A stretch of DNA of 64,000 nt, taken from NCBI GenBank assembly GCA_958439195.1, contig OY288160.1:62001-126000 (forward strand), written 5' to 3'. The stretch comes from an uncultured Paracoccaceae bacterium. GTDB taxonomy: Bacteria; Pseudomonadota; Alphaproteobacteria; Rhodobacterales; Rhodobacteraceae. Numbering within the stretch: the first letter of the stretch is position 1; the number at the start of each line of letters is the position of its first letter. Made by a program: the position numbers and the translations under genes. The notes beneath the pieces were generated by a model. That model made no database searches. It saw only the letters and a list, made by a program, of their open reading frames with translations, and was not told the DNA's origin. This document shows positions 51,366 to 60,200 of this stretch, in pieces.

Positions 51366-52511
51366 ATGAATTTCTTCTTTTATGGCACGCTGTGCCACGC
51401 GCCTTTGCGGGAATTGGTGATGGCGCGGGTGGGGCAGGGTGTCGATGCGGTGCTGCGGGACCATGCGGTGCAATGGGCGCAAGATGGGGCATACCCCGTG
51501 GTTCGCGCCGTGGAAGGGTCTGATGCCTGTGGCATTCTGCTGCGGGATGTGACCGGGGCCGAGGCGGAGCGACTGGATTTCTATGAAGGTGGGTTTGGAT
51601 ATAGCCCGCGCGAAGTTAAGGTATTGGCCGAAGGCCAGGAGGTTCTGGCACGGGTCTATTTTCCCGATCGTAAGACAGGCCCATCGGGGGCGCCGTGGAA
51701 CCTGGCGGATTGGGTTGCGCGATACGGGCCGGCGGCGGTGGCCACGGCTGCGGATTTCATGGCGTTGATGGGCAGGGTGTCAGCCGCAGAGGTGGCCGCG
51801 CGCTATGGTGCGATGTTGGTGCGCGGTGCCAGCACTGTGCGGGCGCAGGGTCCGCAGAAGGCAAGTCTGCGGCGGCAAGCGCGACCCGATGACATCAAGG
51901 TTGTGGCGCGCGATCTGCCTTATGCCGGTTTCTTTTCGGTCGAGGAATGGCAGGTGGGCTGGCGTCAGTTTGACGGTGGGATGAATGCACCGGTGATGCG
52001 GGCGGTTTTTGTATCCTGTGATGCGGTGACGGTTTTGCCTTATGATCCTGTGCGGGACCGGGTGCTGCTGATTGAACAGTTTCGTGCTGGGCCGATGGCG
52101 CGGGGGGATGTCGGAGCTTGGCTTCTGGAGGCGGTGGCAGGGCGGATCGATCCGGGCGAGACGCCGGAAGAGGCCGCGCGGCGAGAGGCGGTGGAAGAGG
52201 CGGGTCTGACGCTGGGCACGCTGCTACCGGTGGCAGAATATTATCCAAGCCCCGGTATCCTGACCGAGTTTCTGTATTCCTATGTCGGGCTGGCTGATCT
52301 GCCTGATGGCGTGGCGGGGGTGTTTGGTCAGGAGGAGGAGGCCGAGGATATTCGCGGCCACCTGATAGGCTTTGAGCGGATGATGGATTTGGTGGCCAGC
52401 GGCGAAATAGCCAATTCGCCGCTGATATTGACCGCGCTTTGGTTGCAGCGCGAGCGGGGGCGGATCAGGGCCGCCGCCCTATCGAACCCCGTCTCACGCC
52501 GCAATGATTAA
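51366..52511 (+). CDS. trgB: TrgB: gamma-glutamylcyclotransferase and NUDIX domain fusion
   Basis: 381 residues from ATG 51366. The first domain (1-150) begins FFFYGTLCHAPL, the gamma-glutamylcyclotransferase-like (AIG2) fold. The second (about 195-370) is an ADP-ribose-type NUDIX hydrolase with the box GRIDPGETPEEAARREAVEEAGL (G, EAVEEAG) and the downstream YYPSPGILTEFLYSYV. The pair may act in glutathione and nucleotide-sugar turnover under oxidative stress such as tellurite. Its stop overlaps the end of the converging oxidoreductase gene by 4 bases. Confidence 0.88.
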   Translation: MNFFFYGTLCHAPLRELVMARVGQGVDAVLRDHAVQWAQDGAYPVVRAVEGSDACGILLRDVTGAEAERLDFYEGGFGYSPREVKVLAEGQEVLARVYFPDRKTGPSGAPWNLADWVARYGPAAVATAADFMALMGRVSAAEVAARYGAMLVRGASTVRAQGPQKASLRRQARPDDIKVVARDLPYAGFFSVEEWQVGWRQFDGGMNAPVMRAVFVSCDAVTVLPYDPVRDRVLLIEQFRAGPMARGDVGAWLLEAVAGRIDPGETPEEAARREAVEEAGLTLGTLLPVAEYYPSPGILTEFLYSYVGLADLPDGVAGVFGQEEEAEDIRGHLIGFERMMDLVASGEIANSPLILTALWLQRERGRIRAAALSNPVSRRND

Positions 52512-53683
52512 AGCGCGAGATTGACCCAGGCGCCATTGCGTTTGGTTGACCGGACGCAGGCATCGACGAAGGCCACGCCTTCTAGCCCTTCCTTCAAGCC
52601 CGGAAAGGTGACGGCGGCATCGGGCGTTGTGCCATCGCGGCGGGCGATGATCGCACGGGCGGCTTCGGCGTAGATGTTGGCAAAACCCTCCAGATAGCCT
52701 TCGGGATGGCCTGGCGGCACACGCGTGACGCGCGCCGCGTCCGGCCCTGACCCCGCACCGCCGCGTGTCAGGCGATACTTCGGCTGGCCCAGTGGACCGA
52801 CCCACAGGTAGTTTGGGTCTTCCTGCGCCCATTCGATGCCTGCTTTTGTGCCATAGACGCGCAGGCGCAGGCCGTTTTCGCAGCCGGACGCGACCTGAGA
52901 GCACCACAGCATCCCGCGCGCACCACCCTTGTAACGCAGCAGGACATGGCCATTGTCATCGACACGGCGACCGGGGACAAAGGTTTGCAGGTCGGCGGCC
53001 AGACTGTCGAGTTCCAGACCGGTCACAAAGGCCGCGAGGTTGAAGGCGTGGGTACCGATGTCGCCGGTCGATCCACCGGCGCCCGTGCGGGCCGGATCGG
53101 TGCGCCAGTCGGCCTGCTTCTGGCCGGTCTGTTCAATGGGTTCGGCCAGCCAGTCCTGTGCATATTCCACCTGCACCACGCGGATGTCACCCAGATCGCC
53201 ATTGCGGACCATCGCTGCGGCCTGACGGATCATCGGATAGCCGGTGTAGTTGTGGGTCAGCGCAAAGACCACACCCGAGGCCTCGGCCGCCTTGGCCAGA
53301 CGCTTGGCTTCGGGCAGGGTGGCAGTCAGGGGTTTGTCGCAGATGACATGGATACCACGGCGCAGGAATTGCATCGCCACGGGGGCATGCATGTGATTTG
53401 GGGTGACGATGGCCACCGCCTCGATCCCGTCTTTGCGGCGGGCTTCACGGGCGGCCATGTCGGCGAAACTGGCATAGGTGCGGCGTGGGTCGACACCAAG
53501 ATCGGCCCCGGAGGCGGCGCTTTTATCCGGGCTTGAAGAAAAGCAACCGGCAACGAGTTCGTATTGGTCATCCAGCCGTGCCGCGATGCGGTGGACCGCG
53601 CCGATGAACGCGTCGCGCCCGCCCCCAACCATGCCCAGACGGATGCGCGGTGCGCGGGCGACATGTGCTCCTGTGATGGCCAT
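52508..53683 (-). CDS. Gfo/Idh/MocA family oxidoreductase
   Basis: 391 residues. The Rossmann N-terminus RLGMVGGGRDAFIGAVHRIAARL, the site VTPNHMHAPVAMQFLRRGIHVICDKPLT (catalytic Lys in DKP), and LTHNYTGYPMIRQA, GGSTGDIGTHAFNL are typical of NAD(P)-dependent sugar or cyclitol dehydrogenases. It lies 71 bases downstream of a sugar isomerase gene on the same strand and probably oxidises the same substrate. Which sugar is not visible from sequence. Confidence 0.9.
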   Translation of the reverse strand: MAITGAHVARAPRIRLGMVGGGRDAFIGAVHRIAARLDDQYELVAGCFSSSPDKSAASGADLGVDPRRTYASFADMAAREARRKDGIEAVAIVTPNHMHAPVAMQFLRRGIHVICDKPLTATLPEAKRLAKAAEASGVVFALTHNYTGYPMIRQAAAMVRNGDLGDIRVVQVEYAQDWLAEPIEQTGQKQADWRTDPARTGAGGSTGDIGTHAFNLAAFVTGLELDSLAADLQTFVPGRRVDDNGHVLLRYKGGARGMLWCSQVASGCENGLRLRVYGTKAGIEWAQEDPNYLWVGPLGQPKYRLTRGGAGSGPDAARVTRVPPGHPEGYLEGFANIYAEAARAIIARRDGTTPDAAVTFPGLKEGLEGVAFVDACVRSTKRNGAWVNLAL

Positions 53684-53754
53684 GAAAGAGCCTCCTCTTT
53701 ATTGTATAAGTGGTGTTCAAGGTGGGGGCCAGGGGACGCCCCGGCCCCGCAAGG

Positions 53755-54810
53755 TCAATCAAGCCCCAGCATCCGGCGGTTTGCGGCGCGGTCGGTGCCC
53801 GCACCGGCGAAATCGTCAAAGGCCTTTTCGGTGATGCGGATGATGTGGTTGCGGACGAACTCTGCCCCTTCGCGCGCGCCATCTTCGGGGTGCTTCAGGC
53901 AGCATTCCCATTCGACAACGGCCCATCCGTCAAAGCCGTATTGGGTGAGTTTCGAGAAGATACCCGCGAAATCCACCTGCCCATCACCGGGGCTGCGGAA
54001 GCGGCCAGCGCGGTTGACCCAAGGTTGATAGCCGCCATAGACACCCTGCCGCCCGGTCGGGTTCAGTTCGGCGTCCTTGACGTGGAACATGCGGATACGG
54101 TCGTGATAGATGTCGATATGGTCCAGGTAGTTCAGGTGTTGCAGCACGTAATGTGACGGATCGTAGAGCATGCAGGCCCGTGCATGGCCTTGCACGCGGT
54201 CGAGGAACATTTCAAAGCTGATGCCGTCGTGCAGGTCTTCGCCGGGGTGAATTTCGTAGCAGACATCAACCCCCATGTCGTCTGCGTGATTCAGGATCGG
54301 TGTCCAGCGGCGGGCGAGTTCGTCGAAGGCTTCCTCGACCAAGCCAGCCGGGCGCTGGGGCCAAGGGTAGATATAGGGCCAGGCCAAAGCGCCGGAAAAG
54401 GTGGCATGGGCCGAAAGGCCAAGGTTGCGGCTTGCGGTCATGGCCTTCTTGACCTGTTCCACCGCCCATTCGGCGCGCGCCTTCGGGTTGCCGCGCACGG
54501 ATGGGGCGGCGAAGCCATCAAAGGCGGTGTCATAGGCCGGGTGGACGGCGACCAACTGCCCTTGCAGGTGGGTCGACAATTCCGTGACCACGATGCCCGC
54601 TTCTGCGGCGATGCCCTTGAATTCGTCGCAATAGTCCTTGGACGTTGCGGCCTTGTCGAGGTCGAAAAGACGGCCGTCCCAGGATGGCACCTGCACCCCG
54701 GCATAGCCGCAATCGGCGGCCCATCTGGTGATGGATGGCCATGAATTGAACGGGGCGGCATCGCCCGCGAACTGAGCCAGAAAAAGCGCGGGCCCCTTGA
54801 TCGTTTTCAT
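53755..54810 (-). CDS. Sugar phosphate isomerase/epimerase (xylose isomerase-like TIM barrel)
   Basis: 351 residues from ATG 54810 (ATG 54813 in frame). AP-endonuclease-2-type TIM barrel: SITRWAADCGYAGVQVPSWDGRLF, GIVVTELSTHLQGQLVAVHP, DVCYEIHPGEDLHDG (metal Glu), CMLYDPSHYVLQHLNYLDHI, IRMFHVKDAELNPTG and GWAVVEWECCL. Metal ligands (Glu, Asp, His, Glu) are in place. It forms a two-gene unit with the Gfo/Idh/MocA protein, divergent from the GntR gene, suggesting catabolism of an inositol- or sugar-like compound. Confidence 0.88.
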   Translation of the reverse strand: MKTIKGPALFLAQFAGDAAPFNSWPSITRWAADCGYAGVQVPSWDGRLFDLDKAATSKDYCDEFKGIAAEAGIVVTELSTHLQGQLVAVHPAYDTAFDGFAAPSVRGNPKARAEWAVEQVKKAMTASRNLGLSAHATFSGALAWPYIYPWPQRPAGLVEEAFDELARRWTPILNHADDMGVDVCYEIHPGEDLHDGISFEMFLDRVQGHARACMLYDPSHYVLQHLNYLDHIDIYHDRIRMFHVKDAELNPTGRQGVYGGYQPWVNRAGRFRSPGDGQVDFAGIFSKLTQYGFDGWAVVEWECCLKHPEDGAREGAEFVRNHIIRITEKAFDDFAGAGTDRAANRRMLGLD

Positions 54811-54943
54811 CATCTCCTCCCTTGTGGTTTCACTCTTTGTCCCGAATGGCCCATCGGGCCTGTCCGGTTTGGGAAACCTGCGACATCTGACTGCGCGGAG
54901 GGGCCGTGTTCAAGCAAAATGAACAGGGCGGGATCGGGGGGAT

Positions 54944-54966
54944 GTTGCATTGCAACTTGATCAAAT
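54944..54966. promoter_or_regulatory. Operator candidates between sugar genes and GntR gene
   Basis: GTTGCA-T-TGCAAC is a perfect palindrome at 54944-54956, directly followed by TTGATCAA at 54957-54964 (within ACTTGATCAAATC). The second core recurs upstream of the aminotransferase gene at 55783-55796, linking both promoters to one regulator, probably the GntR protein at 55012. Confidence 0.6.
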
Positions 54967-55011
54967 CATTTGCCGAGGGTTAGGTGTCGCAGATAAGGCA
55001 AGGCGGGACGG

Positions 55012-55671
55012 ATGGACGACGAGACGCGCAAGATACCCTCGCATGAGGTGACCTATGGCAAGCTGCGCGACATGATCTTGTTCGGGCATCTGCAACCTGG
55101 GCAGCCTGTCACGATTCAAGGGCTGATCCGCGATCTGGACGCAGGCATGACCCCGGTGCGGGAAGCGATCCGCAGGTTGACCGCCGAAGGAGCGTTGCTG
55201 CCGCAAGGCAACCGCCGGGTTGCGGTGCCCGAACTGACGCCCGCTCTTCTGGACCAGTTGGCCTTTGTGCGCCTGACAGTGGAGCCGAAGCTGGCGGAAC
55301 TGGCGGGGGCGTATCTGACGCCTGATCTGATCGATCGGCTGGAAGCGATCGACGATCAGGTGGACCGGGCCATTCGGTCCGGGGCGGTGAACGAGTATTT
55401 GCAATCCAATCATCTGTTCCACTTTGTCCTTTACGAAGCCTCGCAGGCGCCGATCCTGGTGGATATTGCGCGGTCGCTCTGGCTGCGGTTTGGGCCGTCG
55501 CTGCGTGTGGTTTGCGCGCGCTATGGGGCCTCTGCCTTGCCGGACCGGCATGAAGAGGCGTTGGCGGCCATGCGTGCCGGGGACCGTGCAGGGTTGGCGC
55601 GGGCTGTGGAGAATGACATCCAGCAGGGGATTGACCAGATCCGCCAGGCACAGATGCTGGGCGAGATTTGA
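55012..55671 (+). CDS. GntR family transcriptional regulator (FCD type)
   Basis: 219 residues. The N-terminal winged helix (VTYGKLRDMILFGHLQPGQPV, then RDLDAGMTPVREAIRRLTAEGAL) is followed by an all-helical FCD domain (LDQLAFVRLTVEPKLAELAG, NHLFHFVLYEAS, RHEEALAAMRAGDRAGLARAVENDI) in which His and Asp residues usually bind a metal and a carboxylate ligand. TTGATCA-type palindromes lie in front of this gene and of the aminotransferase downstream, so it may control itself, the divergent sugar genes and the aminotransferase. The ligand is unknown. Confidence 0.9.
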   Translation: MDDETRKIPSHEVTYGKLRDMILFGHLQPGQPVTIQGLIRDLDAGMTPVREAIRRLTAEGALLPQGNRRVAVPELTPALLDQLAFVRLTVEPKLAELAGAYLTPDLIDRLEAIDDQVDRAIRSGAVNEYLQSNHLFHFVLYEASQAPILVDIARSLWLRFGPSLRVVCARYGASALPDRHEEALAAMRAGDRAGLARAVENDIQQGIDQIRQAQMLGEI

Positions 55672-55695
55672 GGCGAGATGACCCGGCCCCGGCAT

Positions 55696-55712
55696 CCGGG
55701 GCTTTGCCCCGG
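55696..55712 (+). terminator. GC hairpin after the GntR gene
   Basis: CCGGGGC and GCCCCGG pair around TTT, 25 bases after the stop; a short T run follows later (TATTTTGCG). Similar hairpins followed by CGCCAAGATGAA are frequent at gene ends in Rhodobacteraceae. Confidence 0.5.
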
Positions 55713-55756
55713 ACCCCAGGGTATTTTGCGCCAAGATGAAATCCGGATGCGGATGG

Positions 55757-55823
55757 TTTGATCACGGGCGTGCGGCTGAAATAATTTGATCAAATTTCTT
55801 GAACGGGCTGGATTTTGATCATA
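55757..55823. promoter_or_regulatory. Cluster of TTGATCA sites before the aminotransferase gene
   Basis: TTTGATCA at 55757-55764, the perfect 14-base palindrome AATTTGATCAAATT at 55783-55796, and TTTTGATCAT at about 55813-55822. Three related sites within 70 bases, 55-120 bases before the ATG, indicate binding of a dimeric regulator, most simply the neighbouring GntR protein. Confidence 0.65.
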
Positions 55824-55878
55824 TGCTTGGGCATCGCCTGCCAGTTTGGCGGGCCGTTGATTCCGCGAGGGCCCATCC

Positions 55879-57279
55879 ATGAACATGATCACCAACCATA
55901 TGCCGACAGCCGAATTGCAGGCTTTGGATGCGGCGCATCACATGCACCCGTTCACCGATTCGACCGGTTTGGCCAAGAAGGGCGCGCGGGTCATCACGCG
56001 GGGCAAGGGCGTCTGGCTTACCGATAGCGAGGGGCAGCAGATCCTTGATGGGATGGCGGGCCTGTGGTGCGTGAACATCGGCTATGGCCGTCGTGAGTTG
56101 GCCGAGGTGGCGGCGCGGCAAATGGAAGAATTGGCCTATTACAACACCTTCTTTCAGACAACGCATGTGCCGGCCATCGCGCTGGCCGCAAAGATTGCGG
56201 AACTGGCGCCGGGCGATTTGAACCATGTGTTCTTTGCCGGGTCCGGGTCAGAAGCGAATGATACCAATATCCGGCTGGTGCGGCGGTATTGGCAGGTCAA
56301 GGGACAGCCGGAGAAGCGCGTGATCATTGCGCGCAAGAATGGCTATCACGGGTCCACGATGGGGGGCGGCAGCCTTGGCGGGATGGCCCCGATCCACGCG
56401 CATGGCGGTATGATCGACGGGATCGTGCATATCGACCAACCCTATTGGTGGGGTGAAGGCGGCGAGATGACCGAAGCGGATTTCGGTTTGGCGCGTGCAA
56501 AGCAGCTTGAGGACAAGATCCTTGAGTTGGGCGTCGACAAGGTCGCGGCATTCATCGGTGAACCGGTGCAGGGCGCGGGTGGCGTGATCATTCCGCCGGC
56601 AACCTATTGGCCGGAAATTCAGCGGATCTGCGACAAATACGGCATCCTGCTGATCGCGGATGAGGTGATCACCGGGTTTGGCCGCACCGGAAATTGGTTC
56701 GGCAGCCAGACATTCGGTATCAAGCCGCATATCATGACCATCGCAAAGGGCTTGTCTTCCGGCTATCAGCCCATCGGCGGGTCTATTGTCTGTGACGATG
56801 TGGCGGCGGTGGTGGCCGAAGGCGGCGAATTCTTCCACGGCTACACCTATTCCGGGCATCCGGTGGCGGCGGCTGTGGCGCTGAAAAACCTGCGGATCAT
56901 CCAGGAGGAAGGCATTGTCGAGCATGTGCGCGACGTGGCCCGCCCGTATCTGGCCGAACGCTGGGCCGCGCTGGCCGATCACCCGCTGGTGGGTGAGGCA
57001 AAGCTGGTGGGGCTGATGGGGTCTATCGCGCTGACGCCGGACAAGGCCAAGCGGGCGAAGTTTGAGTCGGAATCGGGAACGGTCGGGCTGCGCACGCGCG
57101 AGCGGTGCTTTGCCAACAACCTGATCATGCGGCATGTGGGTGACCGGATGATCATTGCGCCACCACTGGTGATCACGACGGATGAAATTGACACGCTGAT
57201 CGCGCGGGCCACAAAATCGCTCGATGAAAGCTATGCCGGTTTGAAGGCAGACGGGATGCTGGTTGCCAAGGCAGAGTGA
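55879..57279 (+). CDS. Class III omega-aminotransferase, putrescine-pyruvate (SpuC) type
   Basis: 466 residues. Very close in pattern to SpuC: HPFTDSTGLAKKGARVITRGKG, GMAGLWCVNIGYGRREL, NHVFFAGSGSEANDTNIRLVRRYW, NGYHGSTMGGGSLGGM, VHIDQPYWWGEGG, LIADEVITGFGRTG, the PLP Lys in MTIAKGLSSGYQP, and FHGYTYSGHPVAAAVAL. It would move an amino group from a polyamine or other omega-amine to pyruvate. Regulated probably by the upstream TTGATCA cluster. Beta-alanine or taurine as substrate cannot be excluded. A perfect terminator follows. Confidence 0.87.
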   Translation: MNMITNHMPTAELQALDAAHHMHPFTDSTGLAKKGARVITRGKGVWLTDSEGQQILDGMAGLWCVNIGYGRRELAEVAARQMEELAYYNTFFQTTHVPAIALAAKIAELAPGDLNHVFFAGSGSEANDTNIRLVRRYWQVKGQPEKRVIIARKNGYHGSTMGGGSLGGMAPIHAHGGMIDGIVHIDQPYWWGEGGEMTEADFGLARAKQLEDKILELGVDKVAAFIGEPVQGAGGVIIPPATYWPEIQRICDKYGILLIADEVITGFGRTGNWFGSQTFGIKPHIMTIAKGLSSGYQPIGGSIVCDDVAAVVAEGGEFFHGYTYSGHPVAAAVALKNLRIIQEEGIVEHVRDVARPYLAERWAALADHPLVGEAKLVGLMGSIALTPDKAKRAKFESESGTVGLRTRERCFANNLIMRHVGDRMIIAPPLVITTDEIDTLIARATKSLDESYAGLKADGMLVAKAE

Positions 57280-57295
57280 TGCCGTCATCAGATTG

Positions 57296-57329
57296 AAAAG
57301 GGCGGCGGTCAGTGGACCGCCGCCCTTTT
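57296..57329. terminator. Bidirectional Rho-independent terminator
   Basis: A perfect 15-bp stem: the arm 57296-57310 (AAAAGGGCGGCGGTC) pairs with 57315-57329, so there is a T run on both strands. It ends the aminotransferase gene and the converging permease gene. Confidence 0.92.
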
Positions 57330-57345
57330 GCGTGGTGGCGATGTG

Positions 57346-58833
57346 TCAGTGATCGGCTGCGGCTGCAGCGGCCTTTATGTCACTTTCGTTCAATGTTGCG
57401 CCATTGAAGAAAGCATTGAGCGTAACCGCAGCGACGGAGGCGAGCAGGATGCCGCTTTCGATCAGCGGGTGGAGTTCATGCGGCATCCACATTTTGAAGT
57501 TGGGTGCAATGAGCGGGATCATCCCAAAGCCCAGGCTGACCGCGACGACGAAAAGGTTGTTGCGGTTCCGTGCGAAATCGACGCCCGCAAGGATGCGGAT
57601 GCCGGTGGCCGCGACCATGCCGAACATCACGATGCCCGCGCCGCCCAGAACCATCGTCGGGATGGATTCGATCAAGGCGCCCATCTTTGGCACAAGCCCC
57701 AGAAGGATCAGGATGATACCGCCCGCCACGCAGACAAAGCGCGACCGTACGCCTGTCACGCCCACAAGACCGACATTCTGCGAGAATGAGGTGTAGGGGA
57801 AGGTGTTGAAAATGCCGCCGATCAGCGTGCCAAGGCCATCGGTGCGCAATCCGGCAGAGAGCATCGGTTGATCAACCTTGCGTCCCGTCATGTCACCCAA
57901 GGCGAGGAACATGCCGGTGGATTCGATCATCACCACGATCATGACCAGCGTCATGGTAACGATCATGATGGGATCAAAGGTTGGCATGCCGAAATGAAAT
58001 GGGGTGATCAGGCCGAACCATGCGGCCTCGCCCACTTTGGAGAAAGACATCGCGCCAATGGCTATGGCGATGCCTGCACCGATCACGATGCCAAGAAGAA
58101 CCGAGATATTGGCGATGAAGCCGCGACCAAACCGTGCGATCAGCAGGATGGAGGCCAGCACGATGGCCGAGACCAGCACATTGCCCAGCGGAGCATAGGC
58201 GGGGTTGTTCATCTTTGCGGCCAGGGCCAATCCCTCTGGCAGGGCAGGCAGGCCGGTGATGGCCCCGGATGTGGCCCCTTCGGTGACGGTGGTCAGCCAG
58301 GCGGCATGGGCGGGGTCAATGATCTGGGGGGCGGTGGGACCAACCGGGTTGCCAAAGATCCAGTTGATGCCGATCCGCATCAGGCTGACACCGATGACCA
58401 GGATGATGGTGCCGGTGACCACCGGCGGGAAAAAGCGGAGCATTCGACTTATGATGGGGGCGATCAGCATGGAAATGATCCCTGCCGCCATGATCGCGCC
58501 AAAGATTGCACGCGCACCTTCCGAACCGCCCTGCACATTTGCCATAGCGACCATCGGACCCACGGCCGCAAAGGTGACGCCCATCATCACCGGCAGGCGG
58601 ATGCCGAACCATTGGGTTGCGCCCAGCGACTGGATCAGCGTGACAAGCCCGCAGACAAATAGATCGGCCGAAATGAGAAAGGCCACGTCGGCCGGTTCCA
58701 GCTTTAGCGCACGCCCGATGATCAGGGGGACGGCCACGGCCCCTGCATACATCACCAGCACATGCTGGAGGCCAAGAGTAAAGAGTTTCGGTGTTGGCAG
58801 AATTTCATCCACCGGATGGACCGCTTGGTTCAT
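57346..58833 (-). CDS. NCS2 family nucleobase permease (xanthine/uracil type)
   Basis: 495 residues from ATG 58833, with GGAAAGGA 9 bases upstream. About 14 membrane helices. The NAT/NCS2 signature QNVGLVGVTGV lies in the C-terminal half (TSFSQNVGLVGVTGVRSR), with the substrate-binding Glu region MIESTGMFLALGDM before it, and GIRLPVMMGVTFAAVGPM in the N-terminal half. It imports a purine or pyrimidine base, probably xanthine or urate, with protons. An unusually long GC-rich leader precedes it. Confidence 0.9.
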   Translation of the reverse strand: MNQAVHPVDEILPTPKLFTLGLQHVLVMYAGAVAVPLIIGRALKLEPADVAFLISADLFVCGLVTLIQSLGATQWFGIRLPVMMGVTFAAVGPMVAMANVQGGSEGARAIFGAIMAAGIISMLIAPIISRMLRFFPPVVTGTIILVIGVSLMRIGINWIFGNPVGPTAPQIIDPAHAAWLTTVTEGATSGAITGLPALPEGLALAAKMNNPAYAPLGNVLVSAIVLASILLIARFGRGFIANISVLLGIVIGAGIAIAIGAMSFSKVGEAAWFGLITPFHFGMPTFDPIMIVTMTLVMIVVMIESTGMFLALGDMTGRKVDQPMLSAGLRTDGLGTLIGGIFNTFPYTSFSQNVGLVGVTGVRSRFVCVAGGIILILLGLVPKMGALIESIPTMVLGGAGIVMFGMVAATGIRILAGVDFARNRNNLFVVAVSLGFGMIPLIAPNFKMWMPHELHPLIESGILLASVAAVTLNAFFNGATLNESDIKAAAAAADH

Positions 58834-59165
58834 GTCACTCATTCCTTTCCCTGAGGGGTGTTGTTTTTCGCGCCGTCTCTGCATCCCCCTCGGGCTTGCA
58901 GTCCGGTTAGGCACCGGGGACGTTTGCCCCGGAGGTGAGAGCCGGCCGGATTGGACGGACCCAAGAGGCAATAGGGCACCTCTGTGGGCGAGTCGGGCCG
59001 GGCAGCAGGCCGAGAGGATAGGCCAAGGTGTGAGTTTCCGGCCTCTGGGATTATTTGAAACTGTTTGCAGCCCGCGCAGAGGATGAAACCGCTTGTTTGC
59101 CCTGCATGGCTTGAGATTTCCGCCGCCCGCGCCTACACGTTGGGCAAAGAATGAAGGACAGCCCC
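58834..59165 (-). promoter_or_regulatory. Long leader of the nucleobase permease, possible RNA switch
   Basis: No gene. On the minus strand the region holds several hairpins: CCGGGGC / GTCCCCGG around 58913-58932, CTGCA / TGCAG near 58878-58903, and AGGTG / CACCT further up. A structured leader before a base permease suggests control by the base (for example the xanthine-sensing NMT1 class), but I could not match a consensus. The same region holds the promoter of cysK on the other strand. Confidence 0.35.
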
Positions 59166-60200
59166 ATGCGGATTTACAGCGATCTGGCCGAGACGATTGG
59201 CAATACCCCCCTGATCAAGCTGAAACATGCCAGCGAAATGACGGGCTGCACGATCCTCGGGAAGTGCGAATTCCTGAATCCGGGGCAGTCGGTCAAGGAC
59301 CGGGCGGCGCTTTACATCATCCGTGATGCGGTGGCGCGGGGAGCGTTGAAGCCGGGTGGCACGATTGTCGAAGGGACAGCGGGCAATACCGGCATCGGGT
59401 TGGCGCTGGTGGGGGCTTCGATGGGGTTCCGCACCGTAATCGTGATCCCGGAAACGCAGAGCCAGGAAAAGAAGGACATGCTGCGTCTGGCCGGGGCGGA
59501 ACTGGTGCAGGTGCCCGCCGCGCCTTACAAGAACCCGAACAACTATGTGCGCTATTCCGGCCGACTGGCAGAGGCGTTGGCGCGGACAGAACCCAACGGG
59601 GCGGTCTGGGCGAACCAGTTTGACAATATCGCAAACCGACAGGCGCATATTGAAACCACCGCGCCCGAGATTTGGGAACAGACTGATGGCAAGGTGGATG
59701 GGTTCATCTGTGCCGTCGGATCGGGTGGCACGCTGGCCGGTGTTGGCCTTGCGCTTCAGCCGAAGGGGGTAAAGATCGGGTTAGCCGATCCCGAAGGCGC
59801 GGCCTTGCATTCCTTTTACACCACGGGGGTGCTGGACAGCCCTGGCACGTCAATTACCGAAGGTATCGGGCAGGGGCGGATCACCGCAAATCTGGAAGGC
59901 TTTACCCCCGATTACAGCTATCGCATCCCGGATGCCGAGGCGCTGCCGTTGGTGTTTGACATGTTGCAAGATGAAGGCATCTGCCTTGGCGGATCGTCGG
60001 GGATCAATATCGCGGGTGCGATCCGCATGGCCAAGGATATGGGGCCGGGGCACACGATCGTGACGATCCTGTGCGACTACGGCAACCGCTATCAGTCAAA
60101 GCTGTATAACCCGGCCTTCCTGAAGGAAAAGGGTTTGCCGGTTCCGGCCTGGCTTGACCGTGCGCCGCACGCGATTCCCACGGTATTCGAAGACGCATGA
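59166..60200 (+). CDS. cysK: Cysteine synthase A
   Basis: 344 residues from ATG 59166, with AAGGA 7 bases upstream (ATG 59151 in frame). Fold type II PLP enzyme: IGNTPLIKLKHAS, the Lys in NPGQSVKDRAALYII, the phosphate-side loop EGTAGNTGIGLALVG, GSGGTLAGVG and the ending GGSSGINIAGAIR. It makes cysteine from O-acetylserine and sulfide. In R. sphaeroides a cysK lies in the trgAB tellurite-resistance locus; here seven kilobases of catabolic genes separate the two. Overlaps the next start by 4 bases. Confidence 0.93.
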   Translation: MRIYSDLAETIGNTPLIKLKHASEMTGCTILGKCEFLNPGQSVKDRAALYIIRDAVARGALKPGGTIVEGTAGNTGIGLALVGASMGFRTVIVIPETQSQEKKDMLRLAGAELVQVPAAPYKNPNNYVRYSGRLAEALARTEPNGAVWANQFDNIANRQAHIETTAPEIWEQTDGKVDGFICAVGSGGTLAGVGLALQPKGVKIGLADPEGAALHSFYTTGVLDSPGTSITEGIGQGRITANLEGFTPDYSYRIPDAEALPLVFDMLQDEGICLGGSSGINIAGAIRMAKDMGPGHTIVTILCDYGNRYQSKLYNPAFLKEKGLPVPAWLDRAPHAIPTVFEDA

